DNA of 64,000 nucleotides from Rotaria macrura (lineage: Eukaryota; Rotifera; Eurotatoria; Philodinida; Philodinidae). The notes beneath the pieces were generated by a model. The model saw only the letters and a list, made by a program, of their open reading frames with translations, was not told where the DNA came from and made no database searches. The stretch is from assembly GCA_900239685.1 (NCBI GenBank), contig OENT01000321.1, positions 62,001-126,000 of the forward strand, in the 5' to 3' direction. Below are positions 53,201 to 64,000 of this stretch, piece after piece (within the stretch, counting starts at the first letter, position 1; every line of letters begins with the position of its first letter). The position numbers and the translations under genes were made by a program.

Positions 53201-56200
53201 GTTTTTCTCTGTATGACATGTAAAAAATTGACATGCTTACATAAACTTGAAAATTGTCTGGATATTCAATTGAACCAAATATATCAGTCTCGCCAATAGA
53301 TAATGCTCTTTCTGTTCTAATAGTAACTGAAATAGTGCCTTCAGCTGGTTGTTTTGGAATAGTTAAATGACAAGTTAAACTAAGAAAAATAAAATAATGA
53401 AATCAAACTATTGTTTTAAAACATATTCACCTATCATTATATAATGTTTCAATTTTGCAAAAACCTTCATGTTGATTCAATGAAGAAAATCTTACTAACA
53501 CATTTATAAGATATGGTTCTATGCCTTGGAATGAACCTTTTATTGTCAATGTTACTCCTTCAAGATTAACGTTAGCCTTCATCGGTTGAATCTAGTGTTT
53601 AGAAGAAGAAGTCAATGATAAATAGAGATTTCTGAAGATTATTGAGGATTAAATAAAAGAACAAACTTGATTAATTATTGGTGGACATCCACGGTCGTTT
53701 ACAAATGGATTCGATGATAACGAACATTTACCATTCGACCAAATGCATGGCTTGCTATCGTAGCGTCTACTACCAACACATGATTGGCATGTATCGTAAA
53801 GAGAACATGAATTGTATGCGTAACGATATAGCTAAACAACATTCGAAATCTTTTATCAAGTTTCTGACTAAAAAGAAATTTCAAAAGAAAACAAATACCT
53901 CAGTACCAACAGCAAATATCAGTGATTCATGTTCACTATCAATAACATATTGATTATTAAGGGGTTCATGATGATAGATTAGTTCATGTAGGAAATGAAG
54001 TGTTGTTTGATTGTAGCGGTAAAACTAAAAGTGAGATGATTCCAATATATAATTATTCATTTTATAATAGTCACACTCGAATCTCATCACGACATCATCA
54101 GTATCCTACGATCATGTTATTTGCGGCATAGTTAGAATATGCTGAATCTTAATTTGGAGATTTTGTTCGTGCTCCGATATTCAGATAATTTTAGTCATGT
54201 AACTGAAGATCGTTGTCAAAGAGTATTCAACTTCAACCAAATTCCATCATCGTAGCTATCAATGAAAGAGAGACTCATGGTGAAGTTTTTTTTCCATCAT
54301 GAAAGCTAGTCTGTGCTTTATTTTTACCACGGTCATGACCCGTCAATCATTTTGACATAATCTAAGTTATTTATTTGAAATTCTATCTATTTATCAGAAT
54401 ACTATGCTTAATCGAATTTTATTGATCGTCAAGCTATTAAAAATATCGACTAGGTTGTTAAGAACTTTTCACCAACTCATGTTATGTCTTTTGAATGGTA
54501 AATTTTGAATTCGGAAAACAAGAAACTCAAAATTTTAAAATCATATTCTATCAAAACGTGTGATCGTACTTAGCGAGAAAATGATTCTTATACGTCAACG
54601 TGAAGTCGAAGAATAAAGAAAGTAACATATGATTGATGATATAGCGAACTTAAGTTTATTATTGTAGGTGTACCGATCTTTTACCTGTCACAACAGATAA
54701 AACCCGATTTGAAAATTTAATACCATGAAATTTAGATATGCATGCAAAATCGATAAAAACTATTAATAGATACCTTAAGTACATGTCGTTGACTTGTACC
54801 AATTATAACTATACTTTCCTGAGTATAGATAAATGTGATTGTTACATTCATTTTTGTAGTTTGATAAAGTTTTTCTCCTATGGCACCTACAATCCCATCC
54901 ATATACGTATTTGTTCGATAAGGTTGCCATGAACATTCGTTCGTTTCCGTTAAGTTTTGTTCCATTGTCTAATATAGAAAACAAACTTGTCGAAATATAA
55001 AAATCTCTTTTTAAACATTTTCATCATAAACAAGTAAATCACACTGATGTAAACGTCTCGAATGTTATTCTGAGATTTGCAACATTGAAACAAAGCTGAG
55101 CATGTATGATATACACAGTTATTTTCTTTTTTCATTGCATTACACTCTCATAGTAGGATCATTCATGTGCTAAAGTTACTGCAAAAATGATGGTTTCAAT
55201 TTAACGTAAAGTAGAATATATATAGAGGTTGTCTATCGAATTTTTCAATGTATTAATTAGCATAAGGTTTCTATTAACTGTAGACAGGATGACATTTTTT
55301 TCATACAAACATAGGTATGTATATAGCAATATATTGGTTACGGTCTTAAGCATGACGATTAAATATTTAGTAGATATTATTTTGATTCAAACCATATCGA
55401 TTATCGTGATGTGTTTCACTTTTGCTTGAAAAATTTTAGTATCAAGACAAATATTCGGATTTTTTCGTATACAAAAGTCTTCATCTGCCAACTCATGAAA
55501 TCCACGATCCCATCGAGCTTCGATTCGAATCCTGGGACATTTTTTAATCTTTAGTGGCCTACATATTTATTTAGAACTAAAATACTCGACGATACTATTC
55601 TGACGAAACTCTTGACATATTCTCACATGTTAGATTCTTATGATTAGAACTGTTCTGAGATAAATTCTGGCGGTGAACACTATAATAATCGAATGAATTA
55701 CTTTTTCACACATAGGTCGTGTCTCATCACTATCGATAATGTACGGAAGGCGATATCCAATGCCCATATGACATTGGATTTTTGATGCCGTAAATGCACG
55801 TATGATATCATTCATTGTATAAAGGCAAACTGTGTTGTCATAGATTGCATATAGATGATCGACTTTATCGAACGAATGAAAAGCTCCTGTAATCAATGAT
55901 GAATTGTACTGACAACTAATTAAAGGAATTTCTTCATAAGTCATTCGCATGGCAATAGATGCTCGACATGATCGAGCGATACGTGATGATTTCAATAGAT
56001 AATATGTATATTGTTGATGATCGAATCCATATATGTATTCAATATTTGATGGTAGTTTATCATTTATAAATGTCAATGATGTTATTAATGTATGATCACT
56101 AGATTGAAATTGATAATCAATATTAAAACGAAATAAATCCTTTCTTAATTCAATCTGTGAATTTACTATATTTCCATTTCTATCATATCGATTGCCTACT

Positions 56201-56634
56201 AATGCCGAACGAATTATTGTCGATGACAAAAATGTGTAACAACCCGATAAACAACCAAGATAGTTTGTTTCAACCGTTGAATCAAGTAGAAAAATTCTAC
56301 TTATGTCATTGGCATCGTATAAAATGCAACGACCAATTAATGAGCGTGCACATACAATTAACAAGTGTTGTGATGGTTCATAAATAAAAACACTAACACC
56401 ATTTTCTATATTATCAAGTAACGAATGAAGTCGTACACGTCGATGAAGTAATAATAATGTTTGATTCGTTTTCGACCAATGTAATTGATGTAGATGTGCC
56501 GAAGATATAGCATATAATGTTGAAGTATTTCTTACATAGAGTAAATTATCAATCGATGAATCAAACGTATAACTTTTTATTATGATTAATTTAATCATTA
56601 AAATAAGTATCAAAAGAATTTTGTTCGATGTCAT
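47259..56634 (-). CDS. MET/RON-like receptor tyrosine kinase (Sema, PSI, IPT, TM, kinase)
   Basis: Single-pass receptor kinase of the HGF-receptor family. Twelve exons keep phase: 56634-55702, 54968-54774, 54024-53899, 53831-53667, 53591-53431, 53379-53241, 53182-52866, 51549-51399, 51345-51124, 51070-50909, 49664-48762 and 47801-47259, giving 1338 residues (human MET about 1390). Signal peptide, Sema domain to about 418, then a PSI domain at 419-473 (CSLYDTCQSC ... CIWSNGKC). IPT domains follow, starting at IQPMKANVNLEGVTL, PKPSLEPDYGPAVGGTKI and SSGGIKLNVSGQNL. The TM segment is at about 894-918. The kinase has GQGCFGDV 964-971, VAIK with K989, HRDLATRN with H1080, DFG 1100-1102, activation-loop YY 1112-1113, then WSFGVLLWELMSRG, so it should be active. 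I do not see an obvious furin site. The intron 51550-52865 carries a foldback element. Confidence 0.94.
52224..52335. repeat. Inverted-repeat arm 1 of the foldback element
   Basis: The reverse complement of this arm matches 52442-52553. The best block runs through TACCATTCGATAGAGCATGC and GGGCATCTCGTGCTCCGAT essentially without mismatch. Small indels occur toward the outer part. The pair encloses a loop of about 105 bp. Confidence 0.85.
52442..52553. repeat. Inverted-repeat arm 2 of the foldback element
   Basis: Reverse complement of arm 1. The outer part (ATAGTTGAAGGCAAAATAAC) and the inner part (ATCGGAGCACGAGATGCCC) are near-identical to it, so transcripts of this intron could fold into a stem of roughly 110 bp. 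Confidence 0.85.
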
Positions 56635-59600
56635 GGCTAAAAAGAAATGCTCCTATTAATCAATATGAAAACAGTACAAGTGTAAAGTATCGATTGTATG
56701 CGATTAAAAAAAAAACAAAAGAATTGAATGGAAATATTTTAAAAGGTGAAAATATAGATTGCTGTGATTCGTACTTGTTCGGATTCTATTCAAATCGAAA
56801 TGACCCTTGTCTGATTAGACTGAACAAAAGAAAGAAGGACATTAGTCGGTTTGTCATGTTTCAATCATAGGATACTTTTGAAATTTTATTTTTTACTTTT
56901 CATCGTAGATCAACTTACGTTTGAATAGTAACTGTTTATTAAGAAATACTATTGCATTTCCTGCTTTCTTTTTTATAATAGGATGTTATGAGGCTATAAA
57001 ATATCACTTATTAGAACGTGAAAACAACACTCATTTCATTCATGTTCGAAAAGAAGAATAACGAATAGGTGAATGTTTCTGTTCTGTTCGCGATTTGTAA
57101 AAGAAAAGAATCTGTTACTCGCAGTATATTTTCTTTTTGGCTGCAAAATATACAGTTTGAGATTACAAACAATCATCGTAAAATTTTATCACCTTCAATA
57201 ATTCCTAATTTTTCTCGAATCGATTTCAATGAATAATCAAATAATTCCATAACTACTTGATTGATCTGTACAAAATAGAATATTTCTATCTGTCGGAGAA
57301 TTACAATCAATTATGAATATCTAGTCCCGATTGATAAAAATACAGATTCACAGATAAGCGAATAATATTTTTTTTCTAAATATGATTATCTAATCATCGA
57401 TACACGTTATCGTATTAATAGATGACTTTTTTCATATGTGATATCAACAACTTTTATGTTGTGTATAGACATACCATAAGATAGAATCTGCATATAGAAT
57501 TTTTATTCAAAGAAAAATTTTCTATCAAGTGTAACAAAGAATAATGAAACTAGTAAGAAACTATTTTCTTAACTACTATTCAGTGTCAAAAAGAGTCTGC
57601 ACACTAATGAAAAATTTTTCCGAAATTTTTTTCAAAGACGAGAATAATAAAATCAAAAGTTTTCTCATGTAATCAATTACAAGAAACGTCTATTGAAGGT
57701 CATCTACCTCATTTGTTTCTCGCATATTCGATAAGAATCATACGAAACATCTGTGACATATGTCTGTTAAAAAATGAATGATTAAGTAGAAAAATAAAAT
57801 TGAGACATTTACCTTTCTTTTATTTAATTAGTACTTTATCGGTCATTTTAATGATTGTCGAGAAACATTTGCACTTTCTCGTTCGTTCCCTTTTGTTTCC
57901 TTCTTATTCGTCTAGATGTGAACATTTTATAATCATTTCGTTCATTGTCCGAGAAGAAAGATTAACATGCAACGAATATGCACAGCCTATAGAATGATAT
58001 ACGACGCGGTCAAGTTGTTATCGTTGTTCGTTTGAGTTCGTTCGAAAAAGAGAAGAAAAAAACCAGGCAAGTTAAAATCCTTGTAACATATTAGATTCAT
58101 GAACAGATAAAAAAAACAGAATAAATGAGTATTTAGTTGAGGTTAGTATATAACCTTCCAATGAATAATCGTGTGATTAGCAAAAAATAAACAAACAACT
58201 AATTTAAGGTTGGCGATTGTTCGACAGAAAGAAGAAAGGCGACAACCAGATTTGTTGCTCATAGTTCATGAATAATTGAGTAGTGAATCGAACTGAAGAA
58301 ATTCTCAGTAATTATACATTGCAAGATGTTTTGACTGAATGAGCTGAACACATGTGTTTAACAATGATCAATTTCGGTTAATGGATCGGATATCAATTAT
58401 AAATTCACATAGAATGACTAGTATATGTTTTTACTAATGAGTATTTCTAGCCATAAAAAATTCAATAATCGTAAGCTAAAGCAACGAATGAGAGATTGAT
58501 AGTCTCTAAGATTATTGTTGAGAACTCACTAAAATTCGATTCAATTTGATTTATTTATTCGATGAAAATAAAATCTTTTATGGAACATGAACTCAGTTCA
58601 AGAAGAATATTCATGTCAGCACAAAAACAAAAACAAAATGATAATATTGAATTGAAAATATTTCTTTCATTTGAGATTGAACGATGATATTTATTTAACG
58701 TGTATGTACATAACGAATTAAATTTAAAACGGACATATAACTATATTGACGTAATGATTGTTAGTCTTTCGTACATATTTGGCAATTGTCAATTATCGTA
58801 TTTTTGTCGTTAATAAAAGAACAAGATTTCGTCGATTAACATCTACATGCTATTCGTTTCTGATACACTTCAATTTAAAAGATTAGTTCATGATTTTAAC
58901 AAAAATCACGGAGTTAAATATAGAAAAAATATTGAAACTGTTAAGAAGGATAATATCGATAAATCATTGGCATGAGAATAGTTGTTGATTCGAGGAGAAA
59001 ACTATTTTTTTTTTATTCCCATAGAGAAAGATGTCTTTTTCATTGAAATTAATAACATTCTACTGGATACTCGGGAGAATGAGGACAGAAGATTTTTGAA
59101 AAATACATTACAAATGATAATTTGTAGACATAAAAAACTGAGACCATCAATTGTATTTTAGCATGATACTCTATTGTACAAGTTTGCCGCAAACTAGGTA
59201 TACATATATTTTTTCTTGTTTCTGTAAACATTATAACTTTCGAGTCAATTGTGATTATAAATGTATCCATATTTGATATTCTTAAAGTCGATCTTGTATA
59301 AGATTTATTATGCACTTACACATGATGTTGAAGTATGAATTATAAAATAATTTTTTTGCAGTTCGTTTCGTCGAAATATTTTCCAGCATATCAACAGTAT
59401 AATTATTCTTTATTTTATGTGGAAAACTACGAAAAAAAAACATGTTTCGAGCAGTTCTTGATTTTAAATGAACTGAAAAACAACGAGTAATTTTATTCGA
59501 CGATGATAGTAACCTTTACCGAAGCATGAAACATGAAAATCAATACTATGAGATAAGTGTAATCTTATCGTACCGAACAACGTTTATGACAATCGTGTAG

Positions 59601-61575
59601 ATCGAATCTTGTTTATCTATTCTTTCTTAAAGTTTAAAACAAGCTGAATCAATGATTTCCCTAAAACTTTGTATAATAAGGCAAACAAAGATCGAATATT
59701 TTTTTTTTAATAGTATAATTTTATATCGTTTGTCCGTATTCATCATCATTCTTGTTCTATTCTCATGTGAAGTTAATCGTCGTTTGGCATCTAACACTGG
59801 TTAAATAGAGACTATGAGTATTAGCATACAGTAAAATGGTACCTGAAAACTTGTCTGCCTTTTCTTAGAAAAAATGTAACAAATAGTTTATTTTCAATAA
59901 TTAACGACTTCAGTCTGTGTTTCATTATCAATTATTGAATGTCTCAGTACATTTCATTAATGTTTGAAAAGAGACCAAATCTTGCGTTGTAACTAGCGTG
60001 TTACAAAAAGTTAAGCTTTAAATGTAAAATCAGAGTGTAAGATTTTAATTGTATGACAAGAATCAGCAAACTATTTATCGTTGAGAAATGTAACAGGCTT
60101 ACAAGATTATTAAATGATATTTTTTTTCTTAGAGAATTAGATAAAAAAATACAATGAATGTTTTGTACTGAAATCATCTATAGTCGTGGATCGATAATCG
60201 TTCATAAAAGGACACTAATTCAAAAACTCGCGATTTATTATAACAGCGATACCATGTAGGATTCATAAATATAGAGCATCACTGCAACATTTGTCTATAT
60301 ACATATATAGAGATCTATTCGTTCTCGTAAATATTGAGAAGTACTCATTTCATCCATATGTACACCTACAACTACCCATAGGCGTACATCCATCATTGAC
60401 ATTGAAGGAAAATCGAGAAAACATGATAACCCTCAAGCAATTTTCTTGATCTTAATAAATAAAAGCAGATAAAAATCGATGATTATATGGCAGCATGATG
60501 CTTTTATTTGTTCTCTGTTTGAATTGAATATGTACAATTTTACTTTTCATTTACATTAATTCTTCTTGGTGTTAGTAAAATTCGATTTGAAAAGAATAAA
60601 TTAAGACATAATTTAGTACTAAAGATAATTTACAATCATCTGCATGAGCTTTCAAGGCTTTTGATTTTGAAATACGTTCGACACAGCTTCGTTTCTGTGT
60701 TTATTATACGTATGATTAAGTTACCATTCTAAATCACTTTAGTTCATGGTCTGATAATGACAGAAGATATTTATATGTATAAGTTCAGTTTTTCTTTTCT
60801 GTTCTTTATAATCAACATTGAATAATTAGTTAGTTTTCTGATTCAAAAGAAAAAGTTTTTAAATAGCGAGCCAAAAATCTCTATTAGAAATTATAATCGA
60901 TTAAACTACATAAATCTGAAAAGAAATTCAAAGTGAACAACCCAAACTAAGAATAAATTATTGGTGACAAAAAAAAAAGAGAAATTTTATTTTTTTTTTT
61001 CGTTTATGCAATAGTTATTTGAATAGCAATTGATTAGATATATGAATACGAAGAAAATGAAAACACAAAAAAAAAAGAAGACAAGAAAACGGTCGTTGAC
61101 CGTGTGGCAAAATCATGAAAATCACAGTAGGTGACGTTGAGACTCTATGTAAAGACATACAATTGGGTGAAAGCTTTCTTTTTTTTTCTCTCGACTCAAC
61201 ATACACAATACAAACGAGGACAACATACAGAATTTTTTTTTCTAACATCGCGCTACAAAAACGAAAAAAACAAAACAATCATTAAGACACACTGACCGGT
61301 AAAAATGATAGTTTATTATAAGGAAGATATCTATTGCACGAAAAATTGAAAATAAATTAATATTAATCATAAATCTTTTTTGATAATCATTGATTTGCGC
61401 ATCAGATCAACATTAGATTTTTCTCTTGAAAGTTACGTGTAAAATTAAAAGGAATGTGCATGTGTGTTTGTATATGTACGTATGTATGTTTTTTTGATGG
61501 GCTATAAATGCATGCATGTAAACCACTGTTAATAGATACATTAGAAAAAGAAGAACAAAGAAAATAAAATTCATC
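56635..61575. other. Intergenic region upstream of the MET-like gene
   Basis: Nearly 5 kb between the start of the MET-like gene and the stop of AP-2 alpha, both on the minus strand. It should hold the kinase promoter and the AP-2 alpha 3' UTR. One exon-like minus-strand stretch at 57268-57176 is noted separately. I see no other supported gene, RNA gene or repeat family. Confidence 0.4.
57176..57268 (-). other. Orphan exon-like open stretch
   Basis: Preceded by TTTTGTACAG, a good acceptor, and reading 30 codons (INQVVMELFDYSLKSIREKLG ...) to a TGA. The translation looks like an amphipathic helix with codon use similar to real exons here. I could not find an upstream exon that joins in phase, so it may be a relic or chance. 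Confidence 0.15.
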
Positions 61576-63522
61576 TTAAAATTCATCGTCAAGTAATTCA
61601 ACGAGACGATTAGCGACACCCTCTTTGCTTGCTCGTACTGTAAGACGATACATCTAATAGTTAAGAATGAAAATAAAACAAAATTATAGAGACATTTGTG
61701 AATAGAAGACTCGATTTACTTTGGCTTGTTTATTTGGTTCAAGTCGATAAAGACAGCCGATTTGTTGTAAAGTTGTATGTATGATACCAGCACCACAAAA
61801 ATTATCCGAATTAACATCGATTCCTGTTAAATTACTCCAACCGAAAGCTTCCAACTAGAGATTACATGAGAAGTTATTTTCATCGAATAGAAAATTTATT
61901 CGTTTATACTTTTTGTCGGCAATCATCGTGTATCATTGGATGTTTAGCTGAAAAAATTTTTTGACATTCCTGACCAGGCCTAAACATGACAAAATGCAAT
62001 GTTCCGAAAAAGTCGATCGTACAATTTCTCTTTGATCTTGAAAATGTTTTCATCTACAGATAATCGATATTGGATTTCGGTAAAATTTAACACTCAATTT
62101 TGCTATGATTTGATCGAAGAATGAAACAGATCTAGTGTCACTGTGTTTTTGAAAAGTAAATTCAATAATATTGAAATTTCTTCTATGACTCACGGTTGAA
62201 TATGTTTAGTTATGATGAAATTTAATTATCAATACAAAACTAGTTCACATCCGATATTTGTATCTATGATTGTAAAACGTCAATCTGAGTATGATCTCAT
62301 TAGGTTAAAGTACTCTAGAAAAAAATTGGTTTTTACTAAAGTCATTTCCCAGTGTATGTATAATAGAAGAGTTGTGTTGAAATCGAAGAAGAAAAGAAAA
62401 AATGTTTTCCGATGAACAATCGGAAACAGGAAATGTGTCGAAAGCCGGATATTAGTTGATGTAAATCATGAACATACTTTTCAAGATTTTTCCAGCGTAG
62501 AAAGAAACTATTCGAATCCATTTCAGCTTTTTCGATGAATTTATTTATATATAATGGCAATAGAAAATCAATTTTTTGTGGCACATTGCTATAGCTAAAA
62601 ATTAAATAATGAGAAGAAAATTTCATTTTTGTTGATAGAAAAAGAAAAATTTCTACTTACAAAAATGCAACATTAACTTTGGGTAAATCATGAAAATCTT
62701 TCAAACATTCGACCGTTCCTAATTGTTTGATCTGTGCTTTTGGATCTATGGCTGCTGTAACTGGCTCCATATCAAAGCGCAGTTCTAATAAAAACAGACA
62801 AAGAATTTTTATTCATGAAATTTCTGAAAAAAAAAACGATAACGAAATATCTGCTTTACCCGATTCTAATTCACCCAATAACGTTATATTACTCGAAATA
62901 TTGGTTATATTAAAATTCGTTTTATTTCCATAGTAAAATTCAATTCGTGAACTATTTTTCTGTGTAGTTGCTTTAATACCTATTTGTAGAAGATCATTTT
63001 CGAAAATAATATCACTATTTTTGAACAAGAATTTCTTTGACGATTGTATTGTTGTTGGTGATGATGTTTTCATCACTGTTGCTGTTGTTGTTGTTGGAAG
63101 CGAATAAGACGTTGGTTCACTATAACTAGTGCTAGGTTCTATCGTGTCAAATGAAAGAAGAAGTCCATTTTGTTGTTGTTGCTGATTAAGATGAACCTAA
63201 AGAAAACGAATAAACATATATTTCAAAAACAAAAATGAATCGTTTCAACTCAATTTACAGCTGTTTCTGCAAATTTTGAAACGTCTTCTGAATGTGATAT
63301 TGGCGTGGTTACTGGTTCAGTAACATTTTCAGCTTCCATCAATGGTTTCTTTTGTTGAAGACGAACAAGTAATGGTGATTGTTTTTCTGGAAATGGTGGC
63401 ATGATTTCCAATACAGTAGCTAATACTGTTGGACTGCATATTTCACTTAATCTAAGGTATTCAGTTGCTCGTTGTTGAATTTCAACATCAGAACTACGAT
63501 AATTAGAATCATGACGAAGAAT
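61576..63522 (-). CDS. AP2A1: AP-2 complex subunit alpha, C-terminal part (gene continues past the right edge)
   Basis: Large alpha subunit of the AP-2 clathrin adaptor, which recruits endocytic accessory proteins through its ear. Exons 63522-63259, 63196-62860, 62784-62661, 62594-62478, 61979-61910, 61854-61720 and 61653-61576 join in phase to give the last 374 residues. The first exon holds the end of the trunk (VEIQQRATEYLRLSE and VLEIMPPFPEKQSPLLVRL). A Gln/Thr/Ser-rich hinge follows. The ear starts at KKFLFKNSDIIFENDLLQIG, continues through FYYGNKT and the platform subdomain (FFLRWKNLEK, FSAKHPM, GAGIIHT), and ends with MYRLTVRASKEG and the stop. The N-terminal trunk and PIP2-binding exons must lie beyond 64,000. 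The symbol is for the family; invertebrates usually have a single alpha gene. Confidence 0.94.
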
Positions 63523-64000
63523 CTAAATGGATGAATTCCAAAATAAAAGATGAAAATCAAACACAACGATTCTTGAACAATAATAGATATCTTAGAGATC
63601 GTGAGAATACGTGAAAACATGTTCTTTCTTTAACTTACACATATTCATACAAATGAAGTTGACTATTTTCTAAGATTTTGTCGGTGTATATATATAATTA
63701 AAAGTTTGATTCGTTTGTTTGAAGATACGTGAAAATTTTTCTCAATTAATTAAACGGAATTACTAACACATTATTGATATTTTCTCATGATATCTTGATC
63801 GATCCTTACACATAAACATGCTTATTACGGATTTTTATTTCTTAAGTAATATTTGTCGGAATCGAATCGATAAGAAGTCAATTCATGGCAACGAATCACT
63901 CATGCTCGTATTTCCTTAGCTGACATAAATAAGTTAAGAATTGAATCTTATGATTCTCAACGAATCTTGTTTGAATTAATAGAGAAATTTTCTTTTCGAA
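63523..64000 (-). other. AP-2 alpha intron running off the window
   Basis: Sequence upstream of the phase-0 acceptor at 63523-63524. AT-rich, with no exon-like stretch on the minus strand up to the window end, so the next upstream exon lies outside. Confidence 0.6.

Noticed and set aside
55490-55540. tRNA T-loop-like GATTCGAATCC
   Set aside because: The flanking bases cannot form a T-stem, and no acceptor or anticodon arm can be placed around it.
59049-59315. 88-codon minus-strand frame
   Set aside because: No homology recognised, no splice context, and an AT-rich composition matching the surrounding intergenic DNA.

Overview
This is a window of nuclear DNA from an animal. Coding regions are split by GT-AG introns, many only about 50-80 bp long and others 0.5-2.6 kb, in an AT-rich background with many simple repeats. 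I joined exons by hand, requiring conserved reading phase at every junction. The gene set (POC1, RBMS, Spire, IFT172, a MET/RON-like receptor kinase, AP-2 alpha) is metazoan. A single-exon gene at 23.7-24.4 kb resembles a protein family I associate with bdelloid rotifers, so a bdelloid rotifer is my best guess for the organism. That last step is inference.

Layout: 0.7-3.9 kb (+) POC1 centriolar WD40 protein. 3.9-8.4 kb, no gene seen. 8.5-13.5 kb (-) an RBMS-type RNA-binding protein with at least two, probably three, alternative first exons in a microsatellite-rich region. 16.8-22.1 kb (-) Spire actin nucleator, 15 exons including 21-nt and 32-nt micro-exons. 23.7-24.4 kb (-) intronless gene of the probable rotifer-lineage family. 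26.1-28.5 kb (-) secreted purple acid phosphatase with an N-terminal EF-hand. 31.5-41.0 kb (+) complete IFT172. 42.0-43.9 kb (+) a membrane protein whose C-terminal third resembles the dynein heavy-chain microtubule-binding domain. 47.3-56.6 kb (-) complete MET/RON-like receptor tyrosine kinase, with an 883-bp foldback element in one intron. 61.6-64 kb (-) the 3' part of AP-2 alpha adaptin, running off the right edge.

The most novel item is the gene at 42,038-43,924. It encodes 462 residues: three predicted membrane segments, a Pro/Ser/Thr-rich linker and a short stalk-plus-microtubule-binding-domain module like that at the tip of dynein heavy chains, with no AAA+ motor. It looks like a membrane-to-microtubule tether built from a captured dynein tip.

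Several genes concern the cytoskeleton or cilia (POC1, IFT172, the dynein-tip protein, Spire) and others signalling or trafficking at the plasma membrane (MET-like kinase, AP-2 alpha). They are separate transcription units on both strands, and I see no operon-like organisation.
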